Below, one piece after another: positions 39,343 through 54,059 of a stretch of 64,000 bases of DNA; position 1 is the stretch's first letter, and each line of letters starts with the position of its first letter. The position numbers and the translations under genes are program-made. The stretch is from Ascaris suum (lineage: Eukaryota; Nematoda; Chromadorea; Rhabditida; Ascarididae): positions 3,286,001 to 3,350,000 of the forward strand of contig CM024168.1 in the NCBI GenBank assembly GCA_013433145.1, given 5' to 3'. Under the pieces are notes generated by a model, which made no database searches, had not been told where the DNA came from, and saw only the letters and a program-made list of their open reading frames with translations.

Positions 39343-42300
39343 ACTCACACGCCTGCGCTTACGCGAAACGCTTTCCGATTGGCGATCAATTATCACTTCT
39401 TAACATATATTTAACGTTAGATAATTTGACAATTTAGCCAATTTAAAAGTATTAATAGAAACTAACAACGCAAAAACGAACTGATGAATGTAAAACGACA
39501 TCGACGAACGAGCGATTCAGCAACGCTTCAACGATATCAGACAATTGTGCAACGGTGAGCTTTCCTTCCTTTAAAAGTAGAAAATTTTAAGAACATATCA
39601 GCTCCTCTTCGAATTTTCGCAAGTCTGCATCATTTTTTTTGTCCAAATCTTAAATATCACATAAGTATCTCAATCATACAGCAATTTTTATAAGCAATTG
39701 CTCTCATATCGAGATGCTTTGCATCGCATTAAACCGCGTCTTATTGTAGCTGAAATATTCCAGAATATAGGTTAAACCCTGCACAGTTTTCAAGTATTTC
39801 AATACCCATGCTTTCATATGTATTTTTCGCAGAAAAAAGCAGTTTGGCCTATTCTTTTTCTGGATTTATAAGCTCACAAATTGATACACTCTTCTTATTA
39901 TGGCTGGACATCTCTCAGCAGAGCACATCTAACAACCTCCCTGTGTAAGGCTTAAAAGACAGGAAATAGGAATTCCTTGAGGAATACTTAAGAATAAGAA
40001 TTTATTGACAATTATATCGTACAAAAGAAAACTTGACGTTCCAACGATCCACCTAATTAAATTGATTCCGATATACTCACAGTAGTTTTTAAACTTCTTC
40101 CTATAGATTAATGAGTGCACGCAACATATAAAGAAGGCAAATCAACAATTAGATCGCATTTACAAGATAAACAAAACAATGTTTAATTTCAAGATGTGCC
40201 CTGACAATACGCAACAAAACACGGATGAGGTGAATGAATCTTTCGCTCGCCTTGTGGCATATCATCGACGGCAACCGTCTATCTCGTAGCATTAAGGCTT
40301 TAAATATCGTCATCATTCGCCTAATTTCTGATGATAAGAATGCATCTCACTGCTATTTGTTGTTCGATATCATTCGGGAATCATAAAATCTAAAGCATCC
40401 CACGCAACAATAAAGCATCATGCAATTCAAAAATTGCTAATATTTTCGAAGCAAAAAAAATGTGTTAAAATATGCAAACAACATTGAAAAGTCGCATGCA
40501 CAAATTTCGTTACCTTTATGCGTACAAAGACGTGTGCACGCAAAATGTGGATGGGAACCCGTAAGCGAACTACACCAACCGAGCTTCACTGCTTGAAGCG
40601 CTCACTGCAAGCGAGCACTGTTAATGCAAACACTCTTCATTCGACACTCGCGTGAAACGTTATTTCATCGATCGGTTACTCAAAAAGTGGAGACAGGTAG
40701 AGCGGAGGGGGGTAAACCTCTGGGTTTTTGGTACCAACAGCATTCCTAATCCGGGTTTTTGGTTCCAACGGCACTTTTAATCGAAAGTCCCAAATATACT
40801 ATCGGCTGATGCACATGAAAATCCGAATCGCTGACGACTCTGGGGATTTCCATCATTTGATTGTAGCCATATAATTGGAACTTGGGATTATTTGCACCAA
40901 GAAGGAAAGATGACAGAGAGAGGTTTAGAGGAGTGGGGGAAGGGGATGGGAAGGAGAAGGGAGGGAAGAGAGTGAAGAAAAGAGGTAAGGAGGGAATAAG
41001 GCTAGAGTAAAGCACAAAACTAATAACAACTACCTCACAACAATCTCAAATCATCATAAAGCTTTCTTAGCATAACGGTCAGCATGCGCAATAACGTCTG
41101 ATACTGACAAGCCTTAGAAACCATCACAAGCAGAACTCCGGCGAGCGATGCTCGACAAAACCGACACGTGGAATTGGGGAAAGAAAGCTGAGGAACTCCC
41201 TTCACGCAAAACAATCGTCAGAGACTCCCCTATTTCATCCGGAAGCGATAATTAACTTCCCCTTCCCCTTCTGAATCGAATCTATTCTCAGGGCAGAAAT
41301 GACGACGCATGCACAATCAGCGAGAAAAGTAGCATGACGAATAATGAAAGCAAAAAAAAGAGGAATAAATCAACCTTCTACCGTACGTAGAATCTTGCAT
41401 TTATCGAATAACCATAACATCATGCATTGAAATAGGCAAACAACTAAATCGGTTACTTCGAATGAAAGAGCAACGCGAAATTTGCAATCAACATAAATGA
41501 AAGCATACAAAAAGTTGGGCCACTTTTACCATAACAATAATACTATTTATGCAATCGTCTAATATAATCTCATAGCAATGATTAGATGATTGAAATCGCA
41601 TGCATAATTGACACTCATTGCTATTACAGTGAAAGAAAAACTTAAAAAGAGACAACAAAACAATTACAGTGTAAAACTTATATAATACATTCACATAAAA
41701 TATCGTATAGGTCGATATAATGAAAAATGAGCGGCATGAACGGATGGATAAAAGGGCAGATGATTGAACGATGTTAGAAGCACTTTTTAACTACCGCAAT
41801 CTAAACAACAAAATTACTTTTAAATTGAAGTGCTAGTCGAATTCTATGAGCGAACTGAGGCTGTCCCAAACAGTTAATCGCTACTGCAATATCGAGCGAA
41901 TCGACTCGATAAATTTATAGGTTATATAAGTTGCCTATTTCAAGGTCCAATAATATATGCATTTCATAACATTAGCCAAAAGCCAATTAAGCCAACAAGC
42001 TTCTCAGAATCAAATTTATTGTCACCACAACATAGGTAAACGTCAAACCGGAAGCTCTATGAAACATAAGCAGCCCACTTTGTAAAAACGATGTAAAATG
42101 TACTTTAGAAAAGCGATAGAACAACCGAAATGCCACATCCAGAATGCACTATTTAACCCCTCCACGTATAAGAATCATCATTACACAAAGTGGGACACAT
42201 CCGTCAATTATGCAAATTTCTCCTGTATCTCGGCATCCTAGACGTCATCTGAGAAGCCTACCCCACTAGGAACGATGAACGTTGAGAATGAAAACACTGA

Positions 42301-43365
42301 GAAAGACCTAAACCTCAAAATGTAAGCCGCATTTCATTCTTTAAAGAAAACAAGATACTAAATCACTGCCAACGTATGAAACGACTAATAATTCACACTG
42401 CTTGAAAAAAAAAAAACCAAACGGATTACTTCATCATAAGTGAGATAAATTTGTATAATCAGATATAATAATGTCAACTAATATTAGTAGATCTTTCGAC
42501 TTAGAAAGAAAAAGATGCTGAACCGTCAGCGATAACTAGAATCTGAAAGGAATCGAAAAGGATGGACTCTTATTACCGACGAGACATAATTTGCCCCCGT
42601 TTCATTCAACCCTCAGAGGATCTCGTCTATGAGATGAGTGCATCTCAAGCCTGTAAACTTAACCCCCAACATATGCCATCATAGAATCGTAAAGCTTTCA
42701 TAATGCCACAATCTTTCTTTTCTGAATATTCCATATTAATTCCATCATAAAATTTGTTCTTCTAATCACGAGACGAATTTCCCGTTTAAAAAAAAAAAAA
42801 ACGATGTTTATTCTTCGAAAAATATACTTTCCACGAGGAAAACATCAATTTTTCATCATAGAGACGCCTTTATGCACTTTAAAGTAGGAAATTTCATGTG
42901 TTACGAAAAATTTCTCGTTTATTATAGAATAAAAACGCATCATTTCTAAATTGCTAGCAATCAAATATAAATTTATTCAAATACATTATGTGTTGGAACA
43001 AAAAAATTCTCATATATGAGAACAAAAAAAAAACTGAAAACTATGTGATACACTTAGGAAATAATATAAAATTCATAGACCTCTATTCTATCTTCAAAAA
43101 ATTCTGCTAATTTTTGTTGATACTACAAAAAAAAAACTACTGCTTTATGAGATTATAATTGGTAAAACAGTGTAAAAAACATGTGCAAACAATCGCAGCT
43201 CAGATCTCATCGATTTCATATCTGAAGCAAGCTAGAATCACCAAACCGGTACAAGGCACCACCAGTATTGCCCTTGATATATAGCCGTACCTATGATGAC
43301 CTCGGCAAACGCACCATAACCGAACATGCCAGACTGCTGCCTAACATACTAGCCGAGAACGCATC
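39343..43365. other. Region upstream of the ZFAND gene, no gene seen
   Basis: Strongly A-rich on the + strand, as expected for the sense-strand T-rich introns or leader of a minus-strand gene. No coding exon could be supported. A 31-bp-period imperfect duplication lies at 40722-40782, followed by a purine-rich block at about 40,905-41,000. Confidence 0.45.
40722..40782. repeat. Imperfect tandem duplication, 31-bp period
   Basis: Two adjacent copies of GGGTTTTTGGTACCAACAGC-type sequence (40722-40751 and 40753-40782) share most positions, each ending in TAATC. Confidence 0.75.
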
Positions 43366-46300
43366 TCAACCAGTCATCAACGTTCCATCACCAACGTCTT
43401 CATACGCCCGTCGAATCGCCAACAATCGATAAGATGCAGGCAAGCAGAGTCGACGATTCAACAGCCCTCTACACCTCTCACCGTCACACACCATCCAACA
43501 CTGCGAGAGATGTATGTGTGCTGTGTATGTGTATGTGTGCGTATGTGTATACGTGTAGCGCAACGCTACGCACCACCAGCACACCCATCCGATCATTGAT
43601 TGCAAATAGTGCATTTGGGGCGTTTGTTCGATGTAAAGCGCGCAGTCGATCAATACATACCACATGATCGACTCACCTACTTCATTCTAAACATTGACGT
43701 CATCGCACGTCTACGCACACATCAGACATCCGTCATTACGATCTTATGATTCGTTCAGTGATGATTAATATGGCATTGTTTTATTACTAGTTCCTCAACT
43801 ACTTCAATTTGAAGTATCATCATCGCTTCAAAATATTTGCAATGAATTTATTAATAAAAAGAAGAAATTGGAATGACTAGATGAGAATTCACCTATATGA
43901 ATCCATCTCCCGATCGGTAATAGTGCCAACAAAACTGAGTTGCAGAAAACACAAAGATACTGAAGCCTTTCACTAGTGATTTCAAATTTCAAGTAATGTG
44001 AGAAAAAGAGTGAATGGAGAGATACAGACAACACAATCATTCTCGCTTCACAACGATAAAATTATCGCCTCATAATGCATAGCCATTTCGTTCCTATATG
44101 CTTCTGGATCCTTTTCTTTTTTTGAGTTCCACAACCTTTCATATATTTGAAAATAATCCTTGAGATATCCTAGAAGATGCTACGTGAAAAACATTCCTTT
44201 CATCAATGAAGATTCCACCTACTGCCGCTTTCTGAATTCCTTTTAACGTACATAGATGACAACTTCATCATCTAGAATGATGATTTTTCCCACAATTTAA
44301 TTACTTCGTTATTGCCAACAAAAATCTTACGAAATAAAGTACATGAATGGCGATGAAATCTTGTAAAAAGTATTCCCATATGAATTCAACATCGAACGAA
44401 TTTGTATCGTCACGGATGATCGGTGATGGGCGTATATGACGCAAGGCTTTTCCTATGTATAGTGGCGCCCATTGGCACGTCGCGTTGCTTATTACAACGA
44501 CCCATCAACCGATACGACGACATATGTTATTCGTATCACATGCCAATGCCACCTACTAACAAACAGCACCACTTTACACTAAACCGACCAATGGCAGCTG
44601 AAAACACTCCATGAAATCGTTCTGAAAATTATTGTAAATGAATCGTCTTCTTTATTTGCCAGCTCCTTCTTTAACATACAGTATCATTACGAATAGACCC
44701 TATATATATATTTGTTCACTGAGTTTACCGAGTTTAGACGATATTGCTTGAAGATGTTATCCGGTGATAAGAAAAAAGGTCAGAGATCGATTGGGTTATC
44801 AAATAGAACTCATAAATCAGAACTGCGATCTAACCCAATGCAGTAATGCTGTAAAAGACGAGCTAATAAAATAATCACGGCATCTAAAATCGAACACTTT
44901 TGTATGCAGTTACAGCTGAAGTTCTATCATTGTCCTTAAAAACTCACCTTTCGGTTGGGCACAAAATATTTTCACTAAATAGCAATATAACTGAAATGAA
45001 AATAAAGGAAGGCAATAATAGTCTAAACACTGATCTAAACATTGATAACTGAAGATTGATAACGTCATACTCTTCCCATCCTTAGAAAGAGTGCCATCTC
45101 ATCCCCTCTTTCAAAAATATGGCCAAATCACAGCTCTAAAAGAAGCCCACATATATAAATATTCGCCGTTTGCTCAATTAGAAAAATCGACCAACATTTC
45201 TCCAACAATGCCGGCACGACCGAATCGTCGTGTTCTGTAAGTAAGCACTGAATGTGGCGATCACCAAGACGGTGGCAAATATTCAACGTGTTTTCTAATG
45301 CAAATTTTCAAACGGCTATACGCTTTGTTTTTTTTTAAGTAAAAATGTGCAAGTGAACTGTTGCAATTTATCTTTTCAATATGCAAATTTTGTTGGAATT
45401 GATACGCTCGAATGTCGTCCCAAAACATAAAATTAGCAATCAAACAAAAATATGCAAATATTTACACACATAAATCGATGATCATTCACAACGAACACAT
45501 ACAGAGGAATTTCGCATCAATCAGTGCAAACGTTCCATGCTCAAGACCACAATACTTTCGGCGAACTTTGCGTATGGAACGATTTTATTCAGTTCAGAAA
45601 TAAGATATTCGGAAAGCAAAAAGGGGAAGAAAAGGGTTAAGGGCATAGAAAAGGTTAAAACTCCACAAATGGATTTATTCGCCCTATTCAATCAATCTTC
45701 TGTGACTGTGATGGGCCTAAAAGAAAGCCGCGGTGAACCTGGAATCCTTTTTGCTAATCAGCGATAATTGGAAAACGACCTTTCGTCTTTTTAATTTCCT
45801 CCGATTCGTAAGCATTTGCAACGCCTCTCTCTCCCTTTTTTTTCCATCCAGAGCCTTTTTCCATCCAGACATCTTCCACTTTCCAGCGGGTATCTCACGA
45901 TTTGCATGCATTCATTCCGAACAGATACGATTTCCATAAAAAACGGGAAAGCTGCTAGAATATTCGCTGGTGCAACTGTCTTCATTAAGAACAAATGAAT
46001 TACATTACTTGTTAGGCTGAAATGCCAATGAAAATGTTTGAAACCGAGATTACTTAACAAAAATAATCATGTTTCTTTGCTAAACTATTGCTTATTGCCT
46101 AAACATTTTAACTTCTATCTATATTATTGCCTAAATAGCAATCTTGTATAAAGACATACGACGCTCATAGTGTGATGTAATAAGAATGTACCAACGATGT
46201 CAACACTTTTTCAATACTTCCATGTTTGCATGAATAAGGACGTTTATAGAAAATCTTCGACTGCGATCAGCACACTGTGCCCATCGAATCGGTTTTCCTC

Positions 46301-47810
46301 GATCATCCTCTTGGATAGGCGACGCCGGACATACAAAAGAGAATACGCAAAGAAACTGATAGTATGTAATGCTGAAAAATCAATATCACAAATAATTGTT
46401 GTTAATATTTAATAAGATGCGTAAACGGAACAATTCAATAGCGTCATTTATTTTGTTTGATTGAGACGATGCAATTGCACTCTACGGCAGAAAATTATAC
46501 GAGATAATCTTTAAAATATTTGCATATAATCAAACTTTAGCGCATTAAGGTTTGGGGATAGCTTAAGATGGACGGCCATAACTGCTCATTAAAAAACGCT
46601 TCATAGTTATCATAATGTAGAGATCCTCTTCGTTAAATTTTTGCTGTAAACCGACAGTAACCTACCTCATGGTGTACCGTAATCAAGAAAAACTCTACAG
46701 TAATCAAAAGTTATTATCCACTCTTTGAGTTACAGCTAGTGAAAAATGATAAAAAATGCTCTTAAAACATAGAAAGAATTGTGAAATCGAATGAATCATA
46801 AGAGACAGCCAGCTGTCAAAATTTTCGTGCAGAAAAATCTAGAAGTTCATCTGCTTTCTTTTTTGATGATCATGACTCATAGAAGTGTTATGCGATATCG
46901 TTTATTTAACGTGGAATGATGCCGCTTTTACATTCCCACAACTATCACTTGTATTCTTTTCTTTCTTTCTATCATTTTTTTTTTAATTTCGTCTTTTTTT
47001 TTCTCTCTAAATCTATCATCTCTTCAATCAGACTCTTTTATAGAGCAAGTGATTCTCTTCTTTTTTTTTCTTGTATCTAATCTTCATCAAGACTCAATAA
47101 TTTTCTCTCCAAATCGCTCCCATTCCACATTAAACCGCTTTGCTTATTTACTTCTCTTTTTCTTTTCGAATCATATTCAGTATTTTTTGAACTGAAAAGT
47201 TTACTTGGAGAAAGTGTATCGATAGGATAAGTACTTTAGCCATTTAATTGCATAATGAAACACTAAATCTATCAAAATCTCTTAAGATTTATTTAAATCA
47301 ACTCAACAACCTTTAAATGTGAATAATGAAATTAAAAAAAAAACGATTAAAATGACGATTAGTATGTAAACGTATGTATGAAGAAAGAATTAAGTGGAAG
47401 AACGAACTAAACGTGGACAACGCAATTGCGCATCTTATTTGAGAACGCAAAAAAAAAGTGCGCACAATGAACGCCACGATAGAGTATTCTGCATTTGTGC
47501 GGGGAATCAAATACGCACTATGTGTAGTACGTTGTGGTTTAATTCGATCGGAAATCAACGCGTAAAAGGGCACAACACATAAAATCGAATTGCTCTTTCC
47601 CCTTAAAGTCTTTCAAGCTATTGCTTTTTCTGACTTGACATAGTTCACGATTTAAGCCTATTATGTTGATAGGCATTGATGGTAATTATCTTCAAATGTA
47701 GGCATTATTAGGCGCTTTTTTTTTACAACACCTTCCTCCTCTCTTTAAAAAATTACGTCATGAAAATTGAAAAAAGATCATCTGTGCTTGTAAAGAAGTG
47801 CATCTCTCTC

Positions 47811-47840
47811 TTATCTCTATCTCTCTCTCTCTCTCTCTCT
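47811..47840. repeat. (CT)n microsatellite
   Basis: A run of TATCTCTATCTCTCT... becomes pure CT for about 22 bases. CT/GA runs occur near some nematode promoters, but no gene start is evident here. Confidence 0.8.
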
Positions 47841-50778
47841 AGGACTGCTTGTTTCTTCTAATACAGATCAGGATACCTTCTATTCTCGCTGTTTAATTAT
47901 TACTCATGCAACCATGATAACCAGAGATCAATTCCTGAGGTAGCATGAATGTCACCAAGCAAGCAGTTTCTGATGTTCGTTTCTGGTAGTGACCACTGAT
48001 TACAACTGCAAGAGAGGTTGCGGTTCAATCAAAGCGTTTTAATTCGGCATTATTCCACTGCAATGAACCAATCAAAACCGTCCCAACATGCACTTCTACT
48101 GATCATCTAACAACAACATCGCATTTCAATTTTTATGGGTACCAGTCATCCAAAATTAATCTTTTTTTTGCGAAACTATCCTATCGGAAACGTTTCCGAG
48201 TGTTCCATGTCGATATTTTTGTATGCTCTATGTTTTCTGTTCTATTTTTTTAAAATCTTTCATTATTTATAACTTATATCTTTTTTCTCTCTGTGGCCAT
48301 CAATATCCTTTCCGATGATCTAAAGGAAATTGTTGAGGACTCAGTGCATCTAAACATAACTATGACGTTACCAACTCGATTCGAACGCAAAAATATAAAA
48401 GAGTGAATGCTAGTTGAATTTATAACGCTATCATTGACGGAGAAGAAATTATGTCGACAAAGGCAATGAAAGAAGAAAAACTATAGCGCGAAAACGTTGC
48501 CATGATATCGACGTTTCAATGTCATACGCTTGCCTCCCCCAATGATGAACGATGACGGTCGCTAGAATCAGAGAAGAGCACACAACCAATTGGGGCGACC
48601 GCAACGCCAGAACATGATCCCACCGACGACGTATCGTCAAGCGAATGCACTGTGCGTACGTGTGTATGTGTATGTTGCAGGCTGTGTAAGCAACCAACCA
48701 GATAGCTCTATCAACGCACGACATAGAAGCGCACTCCGTGTGATTGTGCTCCACTCCACAGTAACTCCGATCAACGTTTTGCACTTTATTTGGGCGAAAA
48801 ACTCCAATCGCCATTCATCCCTAATTCCTTCGATGAAACCTTTCCGCGTGATATCGAAGAATCAAAGAACTCTTCGCTTGAAGTCTTTTAGATATATTAG
48901 TAAGTCACACCAAGAATTAATCAGTTGCATAGTTCTAGTGGGAGAGGATTTTCCATTCCATTCAGTGTATCCCTCTTCAATCGAGATACTATTGTATTCG
49001 CTATTCTAATATCATCTATCTTTGCGTTGAAATTTCGAGCGTTGAAATGGTAAGAATAACACCGACATTAAAAAAAAAAAAGAGAAGCGATTCTTATGGA
49101 AAATTTCTGATAAGTGATTCTTTTCACAATAGTTCCTTTTCAAATCGTCTAACAATGCAAATGAAAAATTTGCATTCTTTGCAATTGCAAAGCATTTACC
49201 ACCAATCAAATCATGCGAAACGCATTCAATGCAATAAACATCAACTCATTAAATCTATCGTTTGCATTATCAAAAAAGCGTCCAATCTTTTTCTATCACA
49301 AGTGCGCAATTGTCATGTTTGTGTTCTCGATTGCAAATAAATAACAAGTTCGACCACCTCAATGATATTGCAGCAATATGTCAGACGATTTTAAACACAT
49401 AGACATCAATGAACTTTTTGCAATGTCAGGTGATCGAAAGATTCTATTCATAAGTTCATTTTGCTGCAAAAAAAAGTGGAAAGTGAGCGAGATAATTTGC
49501 AGGAAAATATCTTGAAAGCGTATCTTCTATTTTCAGTGTTTCTCGTCCTTCGATGCGATCCCTTATGTCCAGACGGCCTTAGAGTTCAATTCCTCCATCC
49601 GCATTTGATAAGGAAATTAAATCGCTAGGCCGATCACACAACGGATCGCGTCAAATGAGGTGAAACGCAGAAGAAAAATTGATCAGCTTCAAAGAGATAT
49701 CATCATCAATTACTTTAAATACAAGAAATTCTTATTGATATAAAAGAAAAAATGCTAGAATATTTTTGCAATTATAGAAAGCAATCAAATGAAGTTGCAA
49801 TAAACGATGAAATGATGTCCAAATATTTCGCCAAAATAAAATGCTTTCATATTCAAAAAAAAAAGTCATGAACTAGCTTGGTAAACATCATATTCATATC
49901 TAGTTGCATTGAATGTAGCGAATTTCATTGGATTATTTAAATTTTTCTATGCTTACAAATGCTCTTCACAAAATTCTACGCAGAAATTACGCTGAAGAAT
50001 CGTTTTGAGTTGAGAGATGAATAGTTCAATAACAAAGAGATTATTGGGGGATATTCGATTAAAAAATTTTAGGAATTATTTGTGATGTTTCATTACTCAA
50101 TCCTAAAAGGGAAACTCTAGCCGACTTAATTCATAAAACAACATCTAATTGGATAGAATTTGCCCTTACACATCAAATTGAGTCACATTTGCCATTAAAC
50201 ATCAAATCAACTCGGATCCTCTCTCTGCGTTGATTTTGTGATCTTTTCTAACGCAAACGATGTGGCGCACTCTCCGGAGAGTCTATGAAGTGCAACTGTG
50301 ATGAGATAACAGCATAGCGTTATGTCGGCCCTGATAAATCTCACAGCAACCGACATTCCAAAAATGCGCACCCATAATTGCTGCCTCTTCAATCTCGGCA
50401 ACATATTTGCTTTCATAAATAAAGAGTCACGCTATCGTAGTTGCGAGGTAAACAACTAAAATCAACCATAATGATGGAGGCTTTTCTGACTTACTATTCG
50501 AAGCCAACGACAAAATGATATAATCATTTCTAACAAATGAACGAGGAAAACGTGACAAAATTTTTCTTTTACTCTTTCACCTTATTTCTGAAAATGTTAA
50601 TTGGCGCAAATTCACTGATAATAAAACACTTCAAATGACCTAAAATACAAATTCATAACGACATTAATAAGAAAGAAGCTCTAAACGTAAGTGACATTTA
50701 CAGCAGTGCGTTTGATGTTCAACTCAACAGATATTAAAGTTCGTGTAGACTACGATACTGTCATATGTATATGTCATG

Positions 50779-50781
<3 letters not shown>

Positions 50782-50875
<94 letters not shown>
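50782..50875. repeat. (TA)n microsatellite, about 47 units
   Basis: Uninterrupted TA run of about 94 bp, directly followed by three tandem copies of TATTGTCA (to about 50903). It is the second long TA tract in the window. Confidence 0.95.
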
Positions 50876-50876
<1 letters not shown>

Positions 50877-53217
50877 GATATTGTCATATTGTCATATTGT
50901 CATAGGTAGTTTCAATACTTGAATTCATCTGAACTCTTATATCGATGGAAAACGAGTTTTGCTTCTTTGCAATAATTCAATAGATAGCGTTCATAAATGC
51001 GAATTCATTCAATTTCTATGAAAGATGAGAACGCTTCCCAATGCGAACATTTTTTAAAGCTATCTATAAAAGTTTTATTCCCTGAAATTTTCAACTACTA
51101 GAATCAAATTTTCGTTTCAATAAGTCAAAAACGAATGGGTCTATTTGAAGTTTGAATGAAAACGGATCGGAAAAGCATTGAATTGTTCGATTTAAAAAGT
51201 TATTAATGAAATAAATTCTTAACGAGAAACTTTCAAGCAATTAAAGAAAAAATAAAAAAGATAGACTTTAGCACAACTCAAAAAGAACAAACACCGATAC
51301 AATAACTATGCCCACAAAGCATTCATAGATATAAGTTCATGAATGTCTGTGCAAAACAGCAGAAATGAACTATCATATATTACTAGTGCAATTAAAATGC
51401 GGTGATTTCTGATATTATGAGTTTCCAACAAATGCTCTATGTAAGAATATATCGTTCCATTCTAACATTTTTTTTTGCTAGTTTTTCATTTTAATGCATT
51501 TACTTTCTTCTTGCTAAGTAAAGCTATGTTAAATACGCTGAAGCAAAATATCGCGTGCTACTTATAATGCTTACTTTGAGCCTTGGAGATAGTGATTTTC
51601 GCATCATATCAATTCACCTCTCACATTTCAAATTGCGCGAAATCAAACATCATCGGTAGGTGATTGTAATGAATTTTATTAGGCTTGATCATGCGATCAC
51701 AACGGATATGACTCCAGCGTCAATCGGTTCAAATATGCGGCAACTAGCTCATTTCCGGAAAGCAGATTTCATAAAACTGTTTACATAGTGATATGGAAAC
51801 TTCCCTAATGATTCAACGATGAGGATTTGCCTAATATAAATTCGTCTCTGCGACTAATTCGTTCACTAGTTTTGCCCAGCTTCTGTAAGCGCGACGTCCT
51901 CACGCAGCCTCTCTGGCCCCTTTATAAGCTAGCCGTTCTAAAATATCGCCATTGTGCAAGTTATTGCTCATCAAACGCATTAAAAATTGCAATGAGCTTT
52001 CTATCGCTAACGGTGAGCTTTAATATTTAGGATATATTTGAAGGCGTCCATAGTTACTTGTTCGAGTTTCTGATCAAAGAATGATGGCAAATGAACGTGA
52101 TAAACGTACTAAGTGATAGACGTGTTGCTGATATAATGAGACATATTGATAAGAAATGAGAAAGAAATTGATAAGAGAGCAAAAAACATCAAAACCACAG
52201 ACGGAAAAGAATATTCTCGCAAATAAATACGGCTCGACCATAAAGCTTATCATTGGGACGATTGGCTTGCTCTACTGTGTCCTTTTCGATGCTCTACCTT
52301 GCTTATTTGATGCAAATCGGAATCTATATTCCATTGCGAAAGGGTAGCAATCATTCTGAGCAATTTGCAAGGCAAGGAGATTACTGTATAAGTTTAGAGA
52401 TGATTTGCCTTCGAGAGATTAAATACGTATTTCATTGAAAAGGAAGTTTGATTCCCAGTTATACGGTTAAATTTCGTGATTTTTGAATCGATAATTATAT
52501 GGCAAATTTAGAGTTATACGATTTATGCTTTGAGGCGTTAATAAGGAGCTGGAAATGCAATTTTTTTTTCGGCCTTTACTTTCGCAAAAAATGAAATCGG
52601 ACGGTTGCGGTAGAGGGAATAAAATAATAGTGGAAAAAAATACCACAAAATCAAAGAAATATCCAACAAAAAATGATCGTTCCATGACAAACTTATAGAG
52701 TCCACTGAACTTTTCGATATTCGACCCACCGGTTATCAACCTATTCGCGAATAATGCACCTATTAAGATTCAACTGCTTAGTATTTAACTCCCGGAAAGC
52801 AACTTCATCCCGCGAATTTGCCGATGATGCGTTAAAATTATTGCTCAAATAGATACGTCAAAAAACACCTCGCACAAACTCAAATATAAGGATTTCGTTG
52901 AGTGATGACAGACTATTAAACGATAAAATATACTTTGTGATCGATCGGTAAAGTCATCAACCGCATTAAATATGCGCAACTTATAAATCTGTTTTTTTAG
53001 AAATTATTGCTCATTAAAATTTGAAATCTCTTGCAAATGAGTGAAATATATGCGAGAAATTTATGACAATTGGGTTATTCAATCAAAACTATAAGCGCAA
53101 TAGAAGAAATCAAGCAAACGCAGCACCTTGTGCGCGTAGCTTGCAAGCTCCTAAGTGAATAAACACTTGCGGTGATATGGAATGCCATTGTTTCTTACAG
53201 TAATGCGACGAATTGAA

Positions 53218-53695
53218 TTTCTCTGTTTGTGCATGAGCCCGATCGTTTGGTCATAGAAACCCCTAGGGGGAGATACTTGCGTCTTCATTTCTCTAATGCA
53301 GATCTGATCTTTGTACTCTATTCAATCGGCAATGAAATGAACATCGGCGGTACGATGGCAGAGTTAACCTGTGTCGACTCACATTATAATAAAAGTACAA
53401 CCCTACCTCTTAGAACTCGTAAACTTCACCACAATGCACATTCATCGAGATCAAAATATAACAGTCGACCGGCTAGTCCGGTTCTCGGCACAGAAGCGCT
53501 CAGTTTATAATCTAGCTTTTACTTACAAAGCTACTAAGCAGTATTTAATGGTAATTATCACTGCCTAATTGTTATAATGGTTTTCGATAGGCGACCACAT
53601 GTGGCATATCCCAACTTCAAATGCGATGAATTTTATGAGGCCCCTTTCTATTCCTTCCAGCAAAATGATCGACACTAGCTTTCACAGTGATGCTA
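53218..53695 (+). CDS. Candidate exons of an unrecognised protein (weak)
   Basis: Three open stretches with plausible splice borders: about 53218-53349 (ends GGCG|GTACGA), 53396-53550 (AAAAG acceptor, GTAATT donor) and 53591-53695 (GATAG acceptor, clean GTAAGT donor). Inferred introns would be 46 and 40 bp, typical nematode sizes. The first two join in phase and encode RLVIETPRGRYLRLHFSNAD, then LVNFTTMHIHRDQNITVDRL with two N-glycosylation sequons. The second and third do not join in phase as written. No family was recognised. These could be upstream exons of the glycoprotein-like gene at 59.9-63.0 kb. Confidence 0.25.
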
Positions 53696-54059
53696 GTAAG
53701 TACCTAAACATTCCAGAGCAGTGACATAATGCTGTTAATAGGCGACAAATGTATGAGCTTGTGCCACTTTAAGAGCTGAAAGCGTTCCAATCCGTATTAA
53801 AGATAGCACGCGATACCTGAGTAATTTTAGAGACACTCGTTCGCAGGCCTGCACACCAGTTAGAAGACTGTTTTAAGGCGGGGAACACACTGAGTACTCT
53901 TCTTTAGGCATGACGGGGAAAATCCCGAAACCCCCTGACGAATGAAAAAACGGACGTTTTTCACAGAAGTGATAGCATTGAACACCACACTTGTATGAAA
54001 AACATTACGTGAATTATATGAAACATGCACCACTGTATCGGAATCATGGAAGCACCGCA

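Larger units (their letters stand above)
43366..53217. other. Long AT-rich region, two CpG-richer patches, no gene
   Basis: No gene could be supported. Patches near 43,380-43,690 and 48,520-48,780 are locally rich in CpG and TGTG/TATG repeats against an AT-rich background and may be promoters or noncoding first exons. An open stretch with a GTGAGC donor lies at about 51,815-52,012 but has no recognisable content. Simple repeats at 47,811-47,840 and 50,782-50,903 are listed separately. Confidence 0.4.

Noticed and set aside
48449..49009. Overlapping 121- and 139-codon frames on opposite strands at the 48.6-kb patch
   Set aside because: Both come from a stop-poor, CpG-richer patch and neither shows a family motif or splice context.
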